From: Notospermus geniculatus
Taxonomy: Eukaryota > Nemertea > Pilidiophora > Heteronemertea > Lineidae
Direction of reading: 5' to 3'
Assembly (NCBI GenBank): GCA_002633025.1
Contig: NMRB01000122.1
Span: forward strand, 518,403 to 582,402
Length of the DNA: 64,000 bases
Shown: piece after piece, positions 10,214-22,100 of the stretch
Position numbering within the stretch: the first letter of the stretch is position 1
Layout: the number at the start of each line of letters is the position of its first letter
The notes under the pieces: generated by a model
Seen by the model: only the letters and a program-made list of their open reading frames with translations
Database searches by the model: none
What the model was told of the DNA's origin: nothing
Translations under genes and position numbers: made by a program

Positions 10214-12936
10214 TCTCGCGTCTCTTTCCCGCAACATTTGTTTTTCATTATCAAATATCTTTTTCACGTGTTTTTGGTGATATTTAGTAATTTTTCATGT
10301 CCTCATGGTATGATGACAATACATCGGCACCCAAAAGTTAGACACACCACATTCATGACTTTTTCTTCAATAGGACCTATGCGAAGTGTGCGTTATACTA
10401 GTAGTTTCTAGGCAATATATCACTGGAGTCAAATCATTTACCGGTATTTGCTTCAAATTGTACGAATAACGACTAGCGCTACCATCTAAATATCATAGGC
10501 CTACTAAACAGGGACTTGACGCGTAGCACCGCCACGGACAATGCTACGGCCCCAGTAACATATACCCTCAGAAATTCTATCGGTGGTGGCCGACTCAGTT
10601 CTGCTATCTGACGCTAGGATCACCATGATCGCACACCGTTTTCCTTTCTTGTTCTTTCGTAGGAGTAAGATGGGCCTACTTTGACTTGGCCTTGGGTTAG
10701 TCGGAAAAATCCACTAATACCAGTCAGAAAGACAGATTTCAGCGTTCCCGACCGCTATGCCCGTTTATATGAGCGTGATTACTGCTAAAAAATATCCGGG
10801 AGGGTATGGAACGGGCGAAGTCTTAATGCACACGTCGCGGGGAATTGGTCTGAAAAACGAGCCTGATGGATGTCACTTCTCCCCAAGCGTGCTTAGTGCG
10901 CACTTTTACTTACATGCTCGCTGACATTATGAAAAAAACCTTCGCCGGGTGGTATATAGAGCGTCATCTGAGTTCACTTTCTCGCTCAGCTAAGTACGGC
11001 TCTTAACGAGAAAAAACCACCCCTCCCAAGACATGATAATGACACGCTACTGCTGTGCCTGTGGATATATTCTAATGATGTAGCACTAGCAAGGCCGTCA
11101 TGGCCGTAGTCATGTGTCTGAGTTGCTTACCGGTCTCTTGCTTGTTCTGAGAAGCCACTGAAAAGAAAAAGAAGTAAAAAATAACGTTCCGACTCCTTGA
11201 TTGAATAATGAAACTCCTTGACTCGAGATTGAAATTAGAAACGAAAAATTGGAAAATGAGAATTAAATGGCAAATAACGTTGGCTTGACTTTCGACGTCA
11301 TAGTTTTAAAAAACTGAGTTGTTCTTCAGCGCCACGTCACGGACTAGTTCCTCCGCTTCCTCATTGGTAGCGTCCCCCGTCGGCACGCACGCCTCGTCGT
11401 TCGGCCGTGCGGTTGCGGAGGAGTTGTTGCAAATTTTAATACGCGAAATCATTTTCTGATATCGTCAGCTCTGATATCATCATTTTCTGGTGTTGATATC
11501 ATTTTCTGCCGTTAATATTGATCACCATATCAATCATAACCCGGTGATATTTTCAAGAAAATTTGGCTTAAAGGGTTTCACTCTTGCGGAAAACGGCATT
11601 TCACACTTTGAGAGTGCCCCCTGGGGAGAAAGGGGGAGGGGAACAAGGAACCAATAGATTACAGCCAAACAATATGAATAAGAACAATTACATTTAACTA
11701 TTCAGGGCGTCCTTTGAAAGTTCCAACTTTAAAATCAAACGCTCTCAAACTTCACTTCAGTTGGCGTAAAAATTTTAGCAGTAATTGCGCACTTATTGAA
11801 AACTTCTTACAAATAAGAGCTGGGCGGACGCGGGGTTTAGGTAAAAAGTCCATCCATGATAGCGACTTATCATATGCCCTTTAATGGCAAGTACGCTGCC
11901 GGAACTAAATGGTCTGATCAAAGACTGGAGCGTTTTTGCCGCTATAGCGTTTCTTCAAAAGCTTAGAGTCTGAGAAAAAATACATCGGATATGATCTTAT
12001 AGTCAGAGCAGTCTCCCTACACAAATAAACCGGGAGCGAGAGAGCAAGAAATCATCATCAATATTGGTTGCTAAGCAACCCGATGTAAACTTAGCATTTA
12101 GCTTTGTGAACGCAACGCTTGGATTGGCTATAATGTTTGCCTGTTCTTATCAAAACTGGATGGAACATTTTAAGGGCTTAGTAAAATTGTCGTCTCTTTG
12201 AATGTGTGCTTTATGTCGTGCCCCATTCAAAATCAAAGTACGAGGATTTCGACGTTTTTTATTGCAAAATCGTAGAACGTTCATCCCAAAGCTACTATAT
12301 CGTTAATGGCCAGATTGAGAAAAAGCCAAAGATATTTCATGTTAGAGCTAAGGCTCAAACCTTTTGATTAACCAGTTATAGATGGTTTACCACGTTAACC
12401 AGACGACAGGGGTCACGTGACAATGACGCCATCTTATCCTTGAGAGTGACATGACTGAGCAAGTTGGCCGGGAGCAATTTGTATAGAGGAAAAATTGGCC
12501 GTTTCATATATAGACACGTCTGGTAAAAATATGATTAAATCGCCCTGATTTATAGCGTATTGATGTCAAGAAGAGTTTGCCTGGAGGTAACCATGGAATA
12601 AAAATGTGTGAAAAAATGGACACGGGCGTTCAAGGTTGCGATTGAAATCGGGCATAGACATACATGTAAGCCTAGACCTTTGGCTACAACGGCAATGGGC
12701 TTGCCTAGCAGTAGGCCGACCTGATATATTGAGAATTTTCCATTCTTGTTAACCATGTAACTACTAAGAGTCTTAGTAGACAAAAGACTGCGATTAGATA
12801 GTGGCCGCTGCGTTGATATGATTGGATGAACCAGCCCACTGATCCTGTGATCTTGAGTAACTGACGACACGCAAGAATCTACAAGACAGACAGAGAGTCA
12901 CAGAACAGGACCAAAAACTAACGTCAAACACAGGGG
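10214..12936. other. Intergenic DNA, no gene recognised
   Basis: No convincing coding region. It contains an X-box-like palindrome at 12066-12080 with inverted CCAAT boxes nearby, and a low-complexity tract near 11450-11540 built from repeats of TGATATCATTTTCTG-like words. A TATA-like GGTATATAGAG lies at about 10950. None of these is followed by a recognisable exon. Confidence 0.4.
12066..12080. promoter_or_regulatory. X-box-like (RFX) palindrome
   Basis: GGTTGCTAAGCAACC is a perfect inverted repeat of GTTGC/GCAAC half-sites, fitting the RFX X-box pattern RYYNYYN1-3RRNRAC. An ATTGG (inverted CCAAT) overlaps it, and another is near 12124 next to a TATAAT-like word. RFX X-boxes mark promoters of ciliary genes in animals, but no gene can be placed here, so the assignment rests on the motif alone. 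Confidence 0.35.
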
Positions 12937-13060
12937 GCCGATTTCACCAAGGGTGTTTAAGACTTAGACGCGTGTAACTTCGTCAAATGCATGGTGGAAG
13001 TGCGTGCATTTAGTGAAGTTACACGCGTCTAAGTCTTAAACACCCTTGGTGAAATCAGCC
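12937..13060. repeat. Foldback (hairpin MITE-like) element, 124 bp
   Basis: Arms of about 55 bp (12937-12991 and 13005-13060) are reverse complements with about three mismatches, leaving a 13-bp loop. The outer ends read GGCCGATTTCACC and GGTGAAATCAGCC. The near-perfect arms and tiny loop are typical of a non-autonomous foldback element. No target-site duplication is clear. Confidence 0.8.
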
Positions 13061-13325
13061 AACAGTGACAGTTGTTCGAATTTTGATGGACGTTTTCTGA
13101 TCTGATTCGAGAGAATCAGAATGGTTCATGTTAACTCGCCGAAGAAGTCAACGCTACAACGTCGCTCTTGATATCCGATACCACGAAAGCGATTACCTTA
13201 AAACAAAACAAACATTGCCACCTCTCACGACATCTGTGTGTGTTACGCGATCCTCACAGCAGATCTTGGCCCGGAAAGGCAAGAAAGGATGTTCTAACAT
13301 GGTAATCCGCATCCGTCATGTTTGT

Positions 13326-13350
13326 CCGGAAGTTTGACGGCAATGGCGGC
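13326..13350 (+). promoter_or_regulatory. ETS plus YY1-type promoter motif pair
   Basis: CCGGAAGT (ETS consensus) is followed 8 bp later by AATGGCGGC (YY1 core with a possible start codon). The ATG reads MAAAVDVSSLFS and then stops, so if this is a translated first exon it must be spliced inside those twelve codons. A GT lies there, but I could not confirm a downstream exon. Motif-based only. Confidence 0.3.
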
Positions 13351-13363
13351 AGCGGTGGACGTG

Positions 13364-15917
13364 TCGTCGCTCTTTTCATGATGTGAAAGGATAATTATGA
13401 CGAGAGCTTACATGCAGCAGTGACAGGCACAGATTCATTCTTCAATTTAAACTTGTTAAAACTGTACTGTACCGTGCTCCCTGATGTAAAGCTTCCAGAC
13501 AAAAAGGGTAGGCATACTCTTGTCTTGGACATGTTGGAATCGAATTTGATGCCATATTGTTGTTACGTCGTGATAAGGTATCATAGCTATAAGTTCTTTC
13601 CATCAAACCTGGGCGAAGGCGAGACGCCCCAAAAAGTATGTTATTAGTTGTTTGAGCTGAATTCAGTTAAATTCTGACTTAGCTCTTCCTATTTGTTCAT
13701 CCATAAATGGTCATAAAAGGGCCCCGTCCATCAAAACTGACTCCAGGCAATTTGAGAGGAACATTTTGAGTGCTGTGCACAATCGATTGGCGTTCTATGT
13801 ACTCTCCTCGGAAAAAAGTGACGGGCTTTTAACGGGAAAGTGGCTCCTCTTAGAATCCATTTCGTACAAACAGCAAGATTTTATATTTGAAGTATCTTCC
13901 ATTATTTTGACAGAGGAGACACGTACGTGTTAGCGTTGAACATTATTGTTATTAATAAGCCCGTTTAATCCATTCTATTTACTAAAGTTGCGATTCTTAA
14001 TTGCGCTAAGCGAAATGAAGTGGAATGAAAACTACTTGATCTAGACAATTTGACAGTATTAATTGCGTCCGATTTGGTATGAATGGGTTCTTCAGTTTGC
14101 GTAAATAAAACATGAGTTGTTGTAGTGAACGAATTAGGTCGAAATATGTAGGTTGTGTAATGGAAAGTCAGAACGATTCAATTTAGGCTCGCTATAATGC
14201 ATCTAAGATGTCACTCAACATTTTCAGCTCAGCAAACCGACGTCGACCAATGGCATGCAGACCACATGCCTTTGTTATTCCCGGCTGTCGTCTATTTCGC
14301 AATACAGGTTCCAATTAATTATTACATATTAGGCTAAACTCACCTAATATACAATCTTTGTTGTCACTCAATGAAAGCGTCAACCGTGACAGACTTTGAT
14401 TCCAGGCCGGACCATTGCAGAAGGCGTTCGGACTTCACGTTGATGAACTGACCTTTGGAAACTGAAATAAAGTATATAAGTCTTGTATTCAGAAGAGGGG
14501 AAAATGGGTTAAAGAAGTCATTATTGTACGTGTCGATAGGTCAGATCTGAAAATACAAAACACAACATAAACAATATTGACACTGTTACAATCCAAGTTG
14601 AGCTTTCATTATCTGTCAGCGGAAAAATGAATATAGAAATACAGTGCCGATATTGGTCATTTTCTGATTCTGGGCATCGCTCTGGGGTCCGAAAGATCTT
14701 CACATCCGTTCAGAACCTTATTGACAATAATACGTCCAAAGCAAATCCCTCGGTTTATTCCGCTGAGGAAATGGTAGCAGCCTATGACCTAGCCAGAAGC
14801 AGTTTGTGAAAGACACCAGAATAAAGGAGAGGTTCTGCCTCCAATTGAAGACAATACGTTTAACCCGGTTGCACCATGCTCCCTGATGTAAACCTCAAAA
14901 GGGCATTGACGTTTATAGACAATCGCACTTTGGAACTTATGCTATGTATACCCGACCGCTTCATTAGGACAAAGCCTCATCTATTCATTGCTCATTGGCT
15001 TTTGCACACTTTGTTAAAGCACCTTGCTTCGGTTTCTTTGCCAGTACAAGGCGCGATTTGGTTATGCCCTGAAAAGCGAACGACGTCTTATAGGAAAATT
15101 GCTGCGGGTACATTTCAGTGTACGAAACTGTACGCCATGAACCGGACGTACATACGTACAGGTAGATGTTATGATGACGACAGACGGACAGACAGACAGA
15201 CAGACCACAATGGTACCTTAAATTGAAGCCATACGTATATGAGATTTCGACTCTATCTCGGCATTTATTCATCCGTACAGGCCAGAACCTACCGGCATGG
15301 ACGTGATCAGGACGCGACAAAGACATCCATCTAACCTTGAAATGGACAGAAATAAGAAAGTTTCAGTTCCTCGGGAAATTCAGGTAAGAGACGCCAAGGT
15401 GAAAACACCGCACGAAGAAACGAACTCAGTATACCTCAGGGGCAAAACAGGTTCCAATGAATAGCAGTTTCTCATAAGAAATAATCTTTGTCAAGAAATG
15501 AAGGTTTATTGGTAACATATACATGACATAGGCTGGTCAGGTTGGTTTTTTGAAGGCCGCCTCTAGCATGCAGTGGAAGAGATAGAGTTATCACAGACAG
15601 GAAGTGCCCAACAACATCTGATGTGAGGCAACCTTTTCATACGGGTATCTTCCCATTGTCCTCTCTAACAATTACACATTTCGATGTCTCATGTAAGAAC
15701 TAAGTTTTGAAGGTCATTCGAAATGCCTCGCCTGAGTATACTTGCGACGTTCTTTTTCAATGGCTTTTAAAACGGGCGTGGATTTACTTAAGACCGATAT
15801 ACCTTCATGACATAGGAGAGCCGCAGGTAGATGCACCGACACAATGGCTAACTTTTGTCCACAGGAAAATATGGAAAAAACCTGCTCGACCGAAGGTCAT
15901 TTTGAACTCCTCGATTT
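13364..15917. other. Intergenic DNA with a short GACA microsatellite; no gene recognised
   Basis: Short open frames are present on both strands but show no recognisable domain. A (GACA)n tract lies at about 15180-15206. A 34-bp word at 14358-14391 recurs with one mismatch at 52607-52640, 3' of Nkx2.2. No other structure stands out. Confidence 0.4.
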
Positions 15918-16253
15918 AGGGATCGTCTCAAAATTTCTTGATGCCCAGAGAGACGAAATGTTTTCATCTCTCTCTGGACCCCTCCCCCTCTAAATGACGA
16001 AAAACGTCATATGTCTGGCATCAACACTTTTATTTCAGAATTACTTGGTGTTTCTATAAAGGACCAGTAGGGTACATGATAAAACATGATAATCTTCCTA
16101 TATTGGAAGTTCTCTGGTTCCTTTCTTCTAATTTACATGTGATGCCAAAAGTTTTTAAAAAGATGAAATTTTGGTCAGGAAAGTGCTGACCCCCCTCCCC
16201 CAGACGAAAAAATTTCGTCTCTCTGGGCATCAAGCAATTTTGAGATGATCCCT
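15918..16253. repeat. MITE-like element with 42-bp terminal inverted repeats, 336 bp
   Basis: The left end 15918-15959 begins AGGGATCGTCTC and the right end 16212-16253 finishes GATGATCCCT. The two 42-bp ends are reverse complements with only a few mismatches. The interior has C-rich tracts and no coding sequence. Its size and ends fit a non-autonomous DNA transposon. No target-site duplication can be assigned confidently. Confidence 0.75.
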
Positions 16254-16488
16254 TATCGCTTTATGAGGCTGTAGCTGAGGGAATAAAGGGGAAGTCATTT
16301 CTGGACCCGTCTTCCCCGCCGCGGCCGCGCTGGTATATCCTGGACGCGCTGAACGGGTTTTCAGGATAGTCGAATCATTTCAGCCTAGCGTTCCAACTGA
16401 AATCCACTGCAATTCGGAAAACGGTTCGTTACCGGCTCTGAATGCCCTCATACAACGTCATGATGGTACAAAACCATTAAAATACGCG

Positions 16489-16634
16489 TAAAGCTGGATT
16501 TAGCTGCACGCGGTATGCGGATTGCGGAACGCGGTAAGCGGAAAGTTCAATGCATTTCGCATACAACAAATCGCTTCCGCCGGGGATTCCGCGGCCCTAT
16601 ACCGCATTCCGCGTGTCAGCTAAATGCAGCTTTA
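16489..16634. repeat. Foldback MITE-like element, 146 bp
   Basis: The ends are TAAAGCTG and CAGCTTTA, extended by imperfectly paired arms that include ATTTAGCTG and a repeated GCGGxATGCGG-type block. Each arm is about 30-45 bp around a non-palindromic core. The structure fits a short non-autonomous element. Confidence 0.7.
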
Positions 16635-18377
16635 TGCTACTCTGAATTGAAAGGTTAAATCAAAGACGCGATAAAACCCAATTAAGAACCTTGAGATAAA
16701 TTAGGCGTGTCTCTCAGCGATGGTGGCGTTTAATAATGTGCATCTGGGCGTAATGACGACTGGATTACAATTAGGAGAAGATTATTTGATTCGGATACTG
16801 CTGATGGTCCATTAAAGTAGTTCTCGCCTTGGTGCGATTTGGCCTAGAGTGTCAATCTTGATTCAAGAGTCAGTCCTGGAACAGCAAGTTCTCAAAACAC
16901 TCATGATGTAATATGTGAAGTTACAAAACATGCCACGGAAAATGAGACTTTTCTTTGAAAGAAGGAATCCAGCAGCAGCACTCGACAACACTAATTACGT
17001 GTAATTCCAAAAACCGAAGTTGGATTCGGTAATTTTTCGCGGTTTCACCGATTCGCTTATCTCTGAAAACGCCCTCGGCCAAAACAAATGGAAGCTCTCA
17101 CACTGCGTTGTGAAAATTCTTCATCAGTTGAGTGGCTGCGCTTCGGCACAAAAGAAAGACACCAGCGGGTTGTAATAATCCAGGACGAGGTATCCAACAC
17201 AGCCATAAAATAAAGTTATCTCCGTAATATTTACTTGGATTGTGAATGGCGAGAGAGTTTTTCCTTTTCNGAGAGCCGCACGGTTTAGCTTTATCAGTTT
17301 GGTCCTAACCTCATCCATCGGTAAGAGAAATGGAACTGATACCCCCAGCAAAGGCGCTTTGTTGGTATTACGTTTAGTTCCGGGATTGAGATCAGTGGAT
17401 GGCTTCCATAAAGCTCTTCTGATGGAAGGGGATTGTACCAATGGATTGCCTGGGCTTGGTAAGCCTATTGCTAAACACATCATGGGACCTCGGTTGGTTT
17501 ATGCCGCGGGGGATAGTCGTATGGACCTTGGGTCCTTCTGTCACAGAGGCTGCTTGGGTGCGCTTTTTTGTACCACAGGTGAACTAAAGAAAAAGGCAGA
17601 GTCAGCAACATCAGCGAAGTGCTTTGGAAAAGCAACGCCAATGAAGAGAGATTGCTAACGGTATACATATCAGATAAGTAGTTGATTCCAAATGGCAAGC
17701 TCTAAGTAGGCCCTAATGACATTCATAGGCCTGTTTTTAGCGTGTCATTGTCATACCACGGTTTCTTCACCAGCACTGTCAACCATAAAGTGGTTGTTAC
17801 CATCGACCGCCTAAAGACCTCAGTGGGTTTTATCTTAATCAGCTGCTCTGCGTCTACTTGGAAGCCTAAGCCGCGATGACAGTCGATCAAACCGACTCGT
17901 CGTCGACCTATAAGCCTTTTGAGGCTTTGATGAAACTCTACTGTGGAGAGTGAGGGGCTACTTAGGGTAAGTCGCATGGTTGTTGGTTGAACGTGAGCTG
18001 GGATTAACTTATAAGCATATAGCGAGCAATTTGGTCACTAATGACAATCGTTTGGATCGAGACAATAAGAACTTATCTACAAGGGGCAATGTAGCACTTA
18101 CAAAAAGGGTACAAATCCCAGAACTCCATTACTCGTTAGTTTATGGCTGAGACTCGTATGAGTTTTTTTTGTCGCAGAGACCCCAGGAAGAGTTTTTGGC
18201 CCTTCTTTTAACCCCGAACTCGTCGATACTTTTGTTGTTGTTGTTGTTTATGAAGTCACGACTGCCACTATCAAGTGTATTCAGTGCCTGGCATTGTCTG
18301 GTCACCTCATTTTGGCTTTTCACTTGATGCGGACTCCTTACTTGAAAGCATCCTTCAAGAATACTGTATTTCAGTTG
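16635..18377. other. Non-coding or unrecognised DNA with overlapping open frames at 17124-17658
   Basis: Open frames overlap on both strands: plus 17242-17658 (138 codons, containing the ambiguous base at 17270) and minus 17124-17483 (119 codons). Neither contains a domain, signal peptide or repeat I recognise, and overlap on both strands argues against both being real. A short (TTG)n run lies at 18232-18248. Confidence 0.35.
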
Positions 18378-18765
18378 TAATAGTGAGGTTTCGCAAATCT
18401 GACGAAAGACGAAGTACGAAATTGGACTTCGTTTCCATGACGTAATGTATTGCAGGAGATGGTTGGAACCACGAATTTTGCCTGCTGCAAGAGCGTCTTT
18501 TAGCGTATGTCGTTAGACCGACAGAATTACCGTGTATATTAAACTTTGAAATTTGTCTTTCGGATCCATGACTTCGTAGATACGAAGTGGAAATTCTAAA
18601 AATTCAAGATGCACCATAACTCTCTCGGTCTTCACATGATAATACTAAAAGACGCACCAGCAGCAGGGCTGTGGTACCAACCATCTCCAGAAATACATTA
18701 GGTCCTGGAAATGAAGCTGATTTTCGTACTTCGGTTTTCGTCAGATTTGCGAAACCTCGCTAATA
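18378..18765. repeat. Terminal-inverted-repeat element, 378 bp, with TAATA target duplication
   Basis: Imperfect inverted repeats of about 90 bp bound 18383-18760. The ends read GTGAGGTTTCGCAAATCTG on the left and CAGATTTGCGAAACCTCGC on the right. TAATA occurs directly outside both ends (18378-18382 and 18761-18765), which fits a 5-bp target-site duplication. No transposase frame is inside, so it is a non-autonomous DNA element. The short T/A-rich duplication could partly be chance. Confidence 0.7.
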
Positions 18766-20520
18766 ACTTATTAAAGTGCCAACTTCACCGTCCCTCTCGA
18801 GCTAACCACGAGCCTCTCCCAAAGAAGAACAACATATTTATTCCCACTTTCTTCCTCGAGAACCTATCATCGATTTTGGGTGTGTATCCTTTACGAGACG
18901 CTCCTAAGACCAAACTTCTTCTTCTAAAGTGATCAGTATGTTCACATCAATACTAATCTGGTTACCAGTCAAATGCGTTTCTCAAGTCATTGTGACAGCT
19001 CTTCGTGCGTCAGGTCTTAAAGCTACAGTTTCCAGTTTCTTAAAGGATGTTACAGGGAGCGAACTGATACTACAATTACAAGATGTTACAGTTGCAACGA
19101 ATCTTCAAAGTATATACCGTCATCTTTTTCTGAATTTTGATAATTTAGAACAGTTAGTATTGGACATCTGCGTAATTTAGGAATGCGTAACATCAAATTC
19201 AAATTCAAATATAAAGTAAAATATTTGTGACGGTGATCTTTAACGTCATCGACAATACGGATGCTGAGTAATATCTTGGTTTATTACTAAAATGCTTTGT
19301 CAGCTTCGCTCGGATGAGCTCGGCTCCAAACAGGCGTGTAAACTGTCTCTATTCCTTTCTACCTCACCGCATGTTTAATATAGACGGACGATCAATTCCT
19401 ACAGGTTACCATTCATTATCCTATTTGCCGGCGAGAGCCGCTCTCGGAATGGGTAAATTGCAACTTGGCTCGCTCAATGAGATGATATCGTGATTGCGAC
19501 GGCAGAATTCACAGCATGCTGGTTTGAGATGAAAAGAACGATTAAGAAGATAGAGGTGTTTATGGACTGACAGCAATTAACAAGGTTTGAGCTGTCACGG
19601 GAGACCTAACCTAATCGATAGAGGCAATAATATTGTGAAGAAAACCCAGTGATTCGTGCAGGAGATGCGTTTAATTGGAACAAAAGTTGCGCGCGCGGTC
19701 GATACGCGGGAGACGAGATCAAACGCACGAGAAATCAGCAGAAACCGATGCAAAAGGCAACTTAACTCAATCCACGGTTACTTTTCATTAGGACTGAGCG
19801 AATCAGTCGGCGCTTTTTGAGCGCGTGCGCTCTGATGAATAGATATCCCCACGATCATGGCAAATAAAAGGAACGTATATTTAACTAACACTTAGAGGCA
19901 TTGGAGGAAAACGCTGGGTGATTTATGGCGCTATCGGAGGAAGTAGTCAGCAAATGGAGATTTCTGGTAAAACGCATCGATTGCAGGTATTAAGCTAATA
20001 TGGCTATTATGCTCAGCGTTGTCGCGGTGTACTTAGTTTATTCACCGGCGCGGACTCGACCAACATTACCGTTTAGTGTTCTCTAATTGCGTTCATCTCT
20101 GTATCGGAGAAAATCTCAGATGAGCGCATCCCCACAACAAACAAATCACCCTGAATATACATGTATACGCTAAAGTTATTTATAATTGGTGCTATCTTTA
20201 TTGGAAGCATCTCACTCTGGCGGCTTCGATTTTGTCGTAATGGACTGAAGTATATAAAGCCTGTTTCTAGAACGTGCTTATGGTAAGTGGAACCATGATA
20301 TTGATCACTCGTTCAGAGAAGAGTTCATTGATTGTTGAGCATCGATACGGCCGGAAGAGGAAAGTTAAGCAAGTTTCACTTCTGGTTTTAGAAGATGTAG
20401 GGCAGTGTTTGGTACTATCTACTGCATAAATATTCCTGACTGCCAATTCAAATAAATTACTACGTTATACAAATGCAGTTATGAGGTGAACTAATAGAGA
20501 AGAGATCATCCCGATAATAG
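18766..20520. other. Intergenic DNA with regulatory-looking sequence; no gene recognised
   Basis: The part 19430-20330 has balanced composition and several developmental-factor-like words, such as TGACAGCAATTAA near 19568 (TALE plus homeodomain halves). A good TATA box, TATATAAAG, lies at 20251-20259, with CTTATG|GTAAGTGG about 30 bp beyond. No coding exon follows that I can support. It could be an enhancer or promoter, judged only by composition. Confidence 0.3.
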
Positions 20521-20668
20521 GGAGGTTTAGAAATCAAACGATAACCGTAAACTTTACGACAAGGTTATTTTTCATACTAAACATTAACCAAATTTTATAT
20601 TGCATTTTCTGTACAAAAATAACGTTGTCGTTAATGTTTTACGTTTATCGTTTGATTTCTAAACCTCC
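20521..20668. repeat. Foldback MITE family, copy 1 (148 bp)
   Basis: The ends GGAGGTTTAGAAATC and GATTTCTAAACCTCC are exact reverse complements, and the similarity continues through ATCAAACGATAA.CGTAAA and CGACAA.GTTATTTTT with a few mismatches. The loop is AT-rich. It shares arms with the second copy about 100 bp away. Confidence 0.8.
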
Positions 20669-20766
20669 GTAATCGTAACACTAAACGTTAACGTTATTTT
20701 TTCATTGCAAATGTATGTCAGAAATAGCGTTAGTGGGAGTTATCGTTAATGGATCGATTTCTTAAT

Positions 20767-20918
20767 AGGGTGTTTAAGAAATCAAACGATAAACGTTAAC
20801 TTTACGACAACGTTATTTTTCATGCTGCGAATTCACCAGATTTTATATTGCCGTTTCGGTACAAAAAATAACGTTGTCGTAAAGTTAACGTTTATCGTTT
20901 GATTTCTTAAACTCCCTA
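20767..20918. repeat. Foldback MITE family, copy 2 (152 bp)
   Basis: The left arm GTTTAAGAAATCAAACGAT is mirrored by ATCGTTTGATTTCTTAAAC, and the stem continues as AAACGTTAACTTTACGACAACGTTATTTTT for about 50 bp with almost no mismatch. The tighter arms suggest it is younger than copy 1. The spacer 20669-20766 holds further decayed fragments such as ACGTTAACGTTATTTTTTC, so an earlier copy probably lay here too. Confidence 0.82.
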
Positions 20919-21752
20919 CTAACTCACGATTCTTTCTTTCGTAACTTACCATACATGTATCTGAAGATCACCAAACATCAGAAATGGATTCTTCTTCCTG
21001 TAAACATTAAAAAAAGAAGCTATGTGGAAAATTTTAAGTTGTTTCAACTCACTTTATACTTTCTTGAGAAATCTCCCACCATCCCTAACTTCACGAAGCA
21101 TCGAAAAATAGCAAACCATAAAAACCTTGTCTGATACAAAATATGAGGTTTTCTGGAAGTTTATTTTTATTTTTAGGCAATATTGAAGTTGAAATCATCC
21201 GTTATCCCCTTTTTATGAGTCACAATACGAAACAACCCGACGCGGAGATTTCAGAGTCGGGGATTGTGAAGGAGCGTAATCCACGCCACTAATTCTCGAA
21301 CGGGTTTCTCCGATCAGGCACGGGAAAAGATCACTCCCGTGTAACTTTGATCTACGGGTAAGGACCCCAAACTCAGTAGGTTCTATCTTATAAAATTCTT
21401 TATGCTTTTAACATCATTCCCTCTCATCGATCGACTAATCCCAGCGGAGCTTTGAGAGAACACAAGCAAACGGGAAGTGCAGAAGAATTTCCATAAGCGA
21501 GTCCCCACTTCTTGGTAAGTGCAAGCCATTTTGCTTGCCTTTGACGTCACAGAGAGACCGTGCCCAGGAACCAATAAGAAGCACTCGAACTTGATCCCAC
21601 TCGAAAACTCCGTGACATATGGCTTTCTTTGCTTTGGTCCAAAACAAATGATCCAAACGTACGGCTGTAAAATATGGGGAAATGCGATAATAAATGCGGC
21701 GATACCAAAGCATTTTAGCCAGGTAAACAAGTTAATGGCCAAGTTGAGTGAC

Positions 21753-21889
21753 GATATATAAGCTTATTGTCTTTGCTAATGGGCGCAATTCTGTGGACCG
21801 GTTGAGCGGAGCACTCCACCACGAGGGAGAAGTCTTCAGAGAAGAGCATCTAGACTCAAAGCAATTGACGACTCAACGGCAAAATCAAG
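21753..21889 (+). promoter_or_regulatory. TATA-box promoter and possible untranslated first exon
   Basis: ATATATAAG near 21754-21762 is a good TATA box. About 30 bp later begins a segment ending at 21889 in CAAG|GTGAGT, a near-consensus splice donor. If transcribed it would be a roughly 105-nt leader exon leading toward 22113. Support is motif-level only. Confidence 0.3.
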
Positions 21890-22100
21890 GTGAGTGCGGT
21901 CCCTGGAGTGGCCAGCTTTAAGCCTGAACGCAAGGGCTTCGACACAATTGCAACTCTCGTGGGCGCTCTCCAGGTCTTATTCACTGATCGCGTGGCTGAA
22001 GAAGGCAAGAGAAGGGCCCCCTCTCTGCACCGACAAGAGTCCTTCATCCTCGATGGCGTGGGTAAGAAGCAATAATGACCACTGAAGGAGTAATTGGAAA

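Noticed and set aside
17124-17658. Overlapping open frames of 119 and 138 codons on opposite strands
   Set aside because: Unidentifiable products, one ambiguous base inside, no upstream or downstream exon; listed only as unrecognised DNA.
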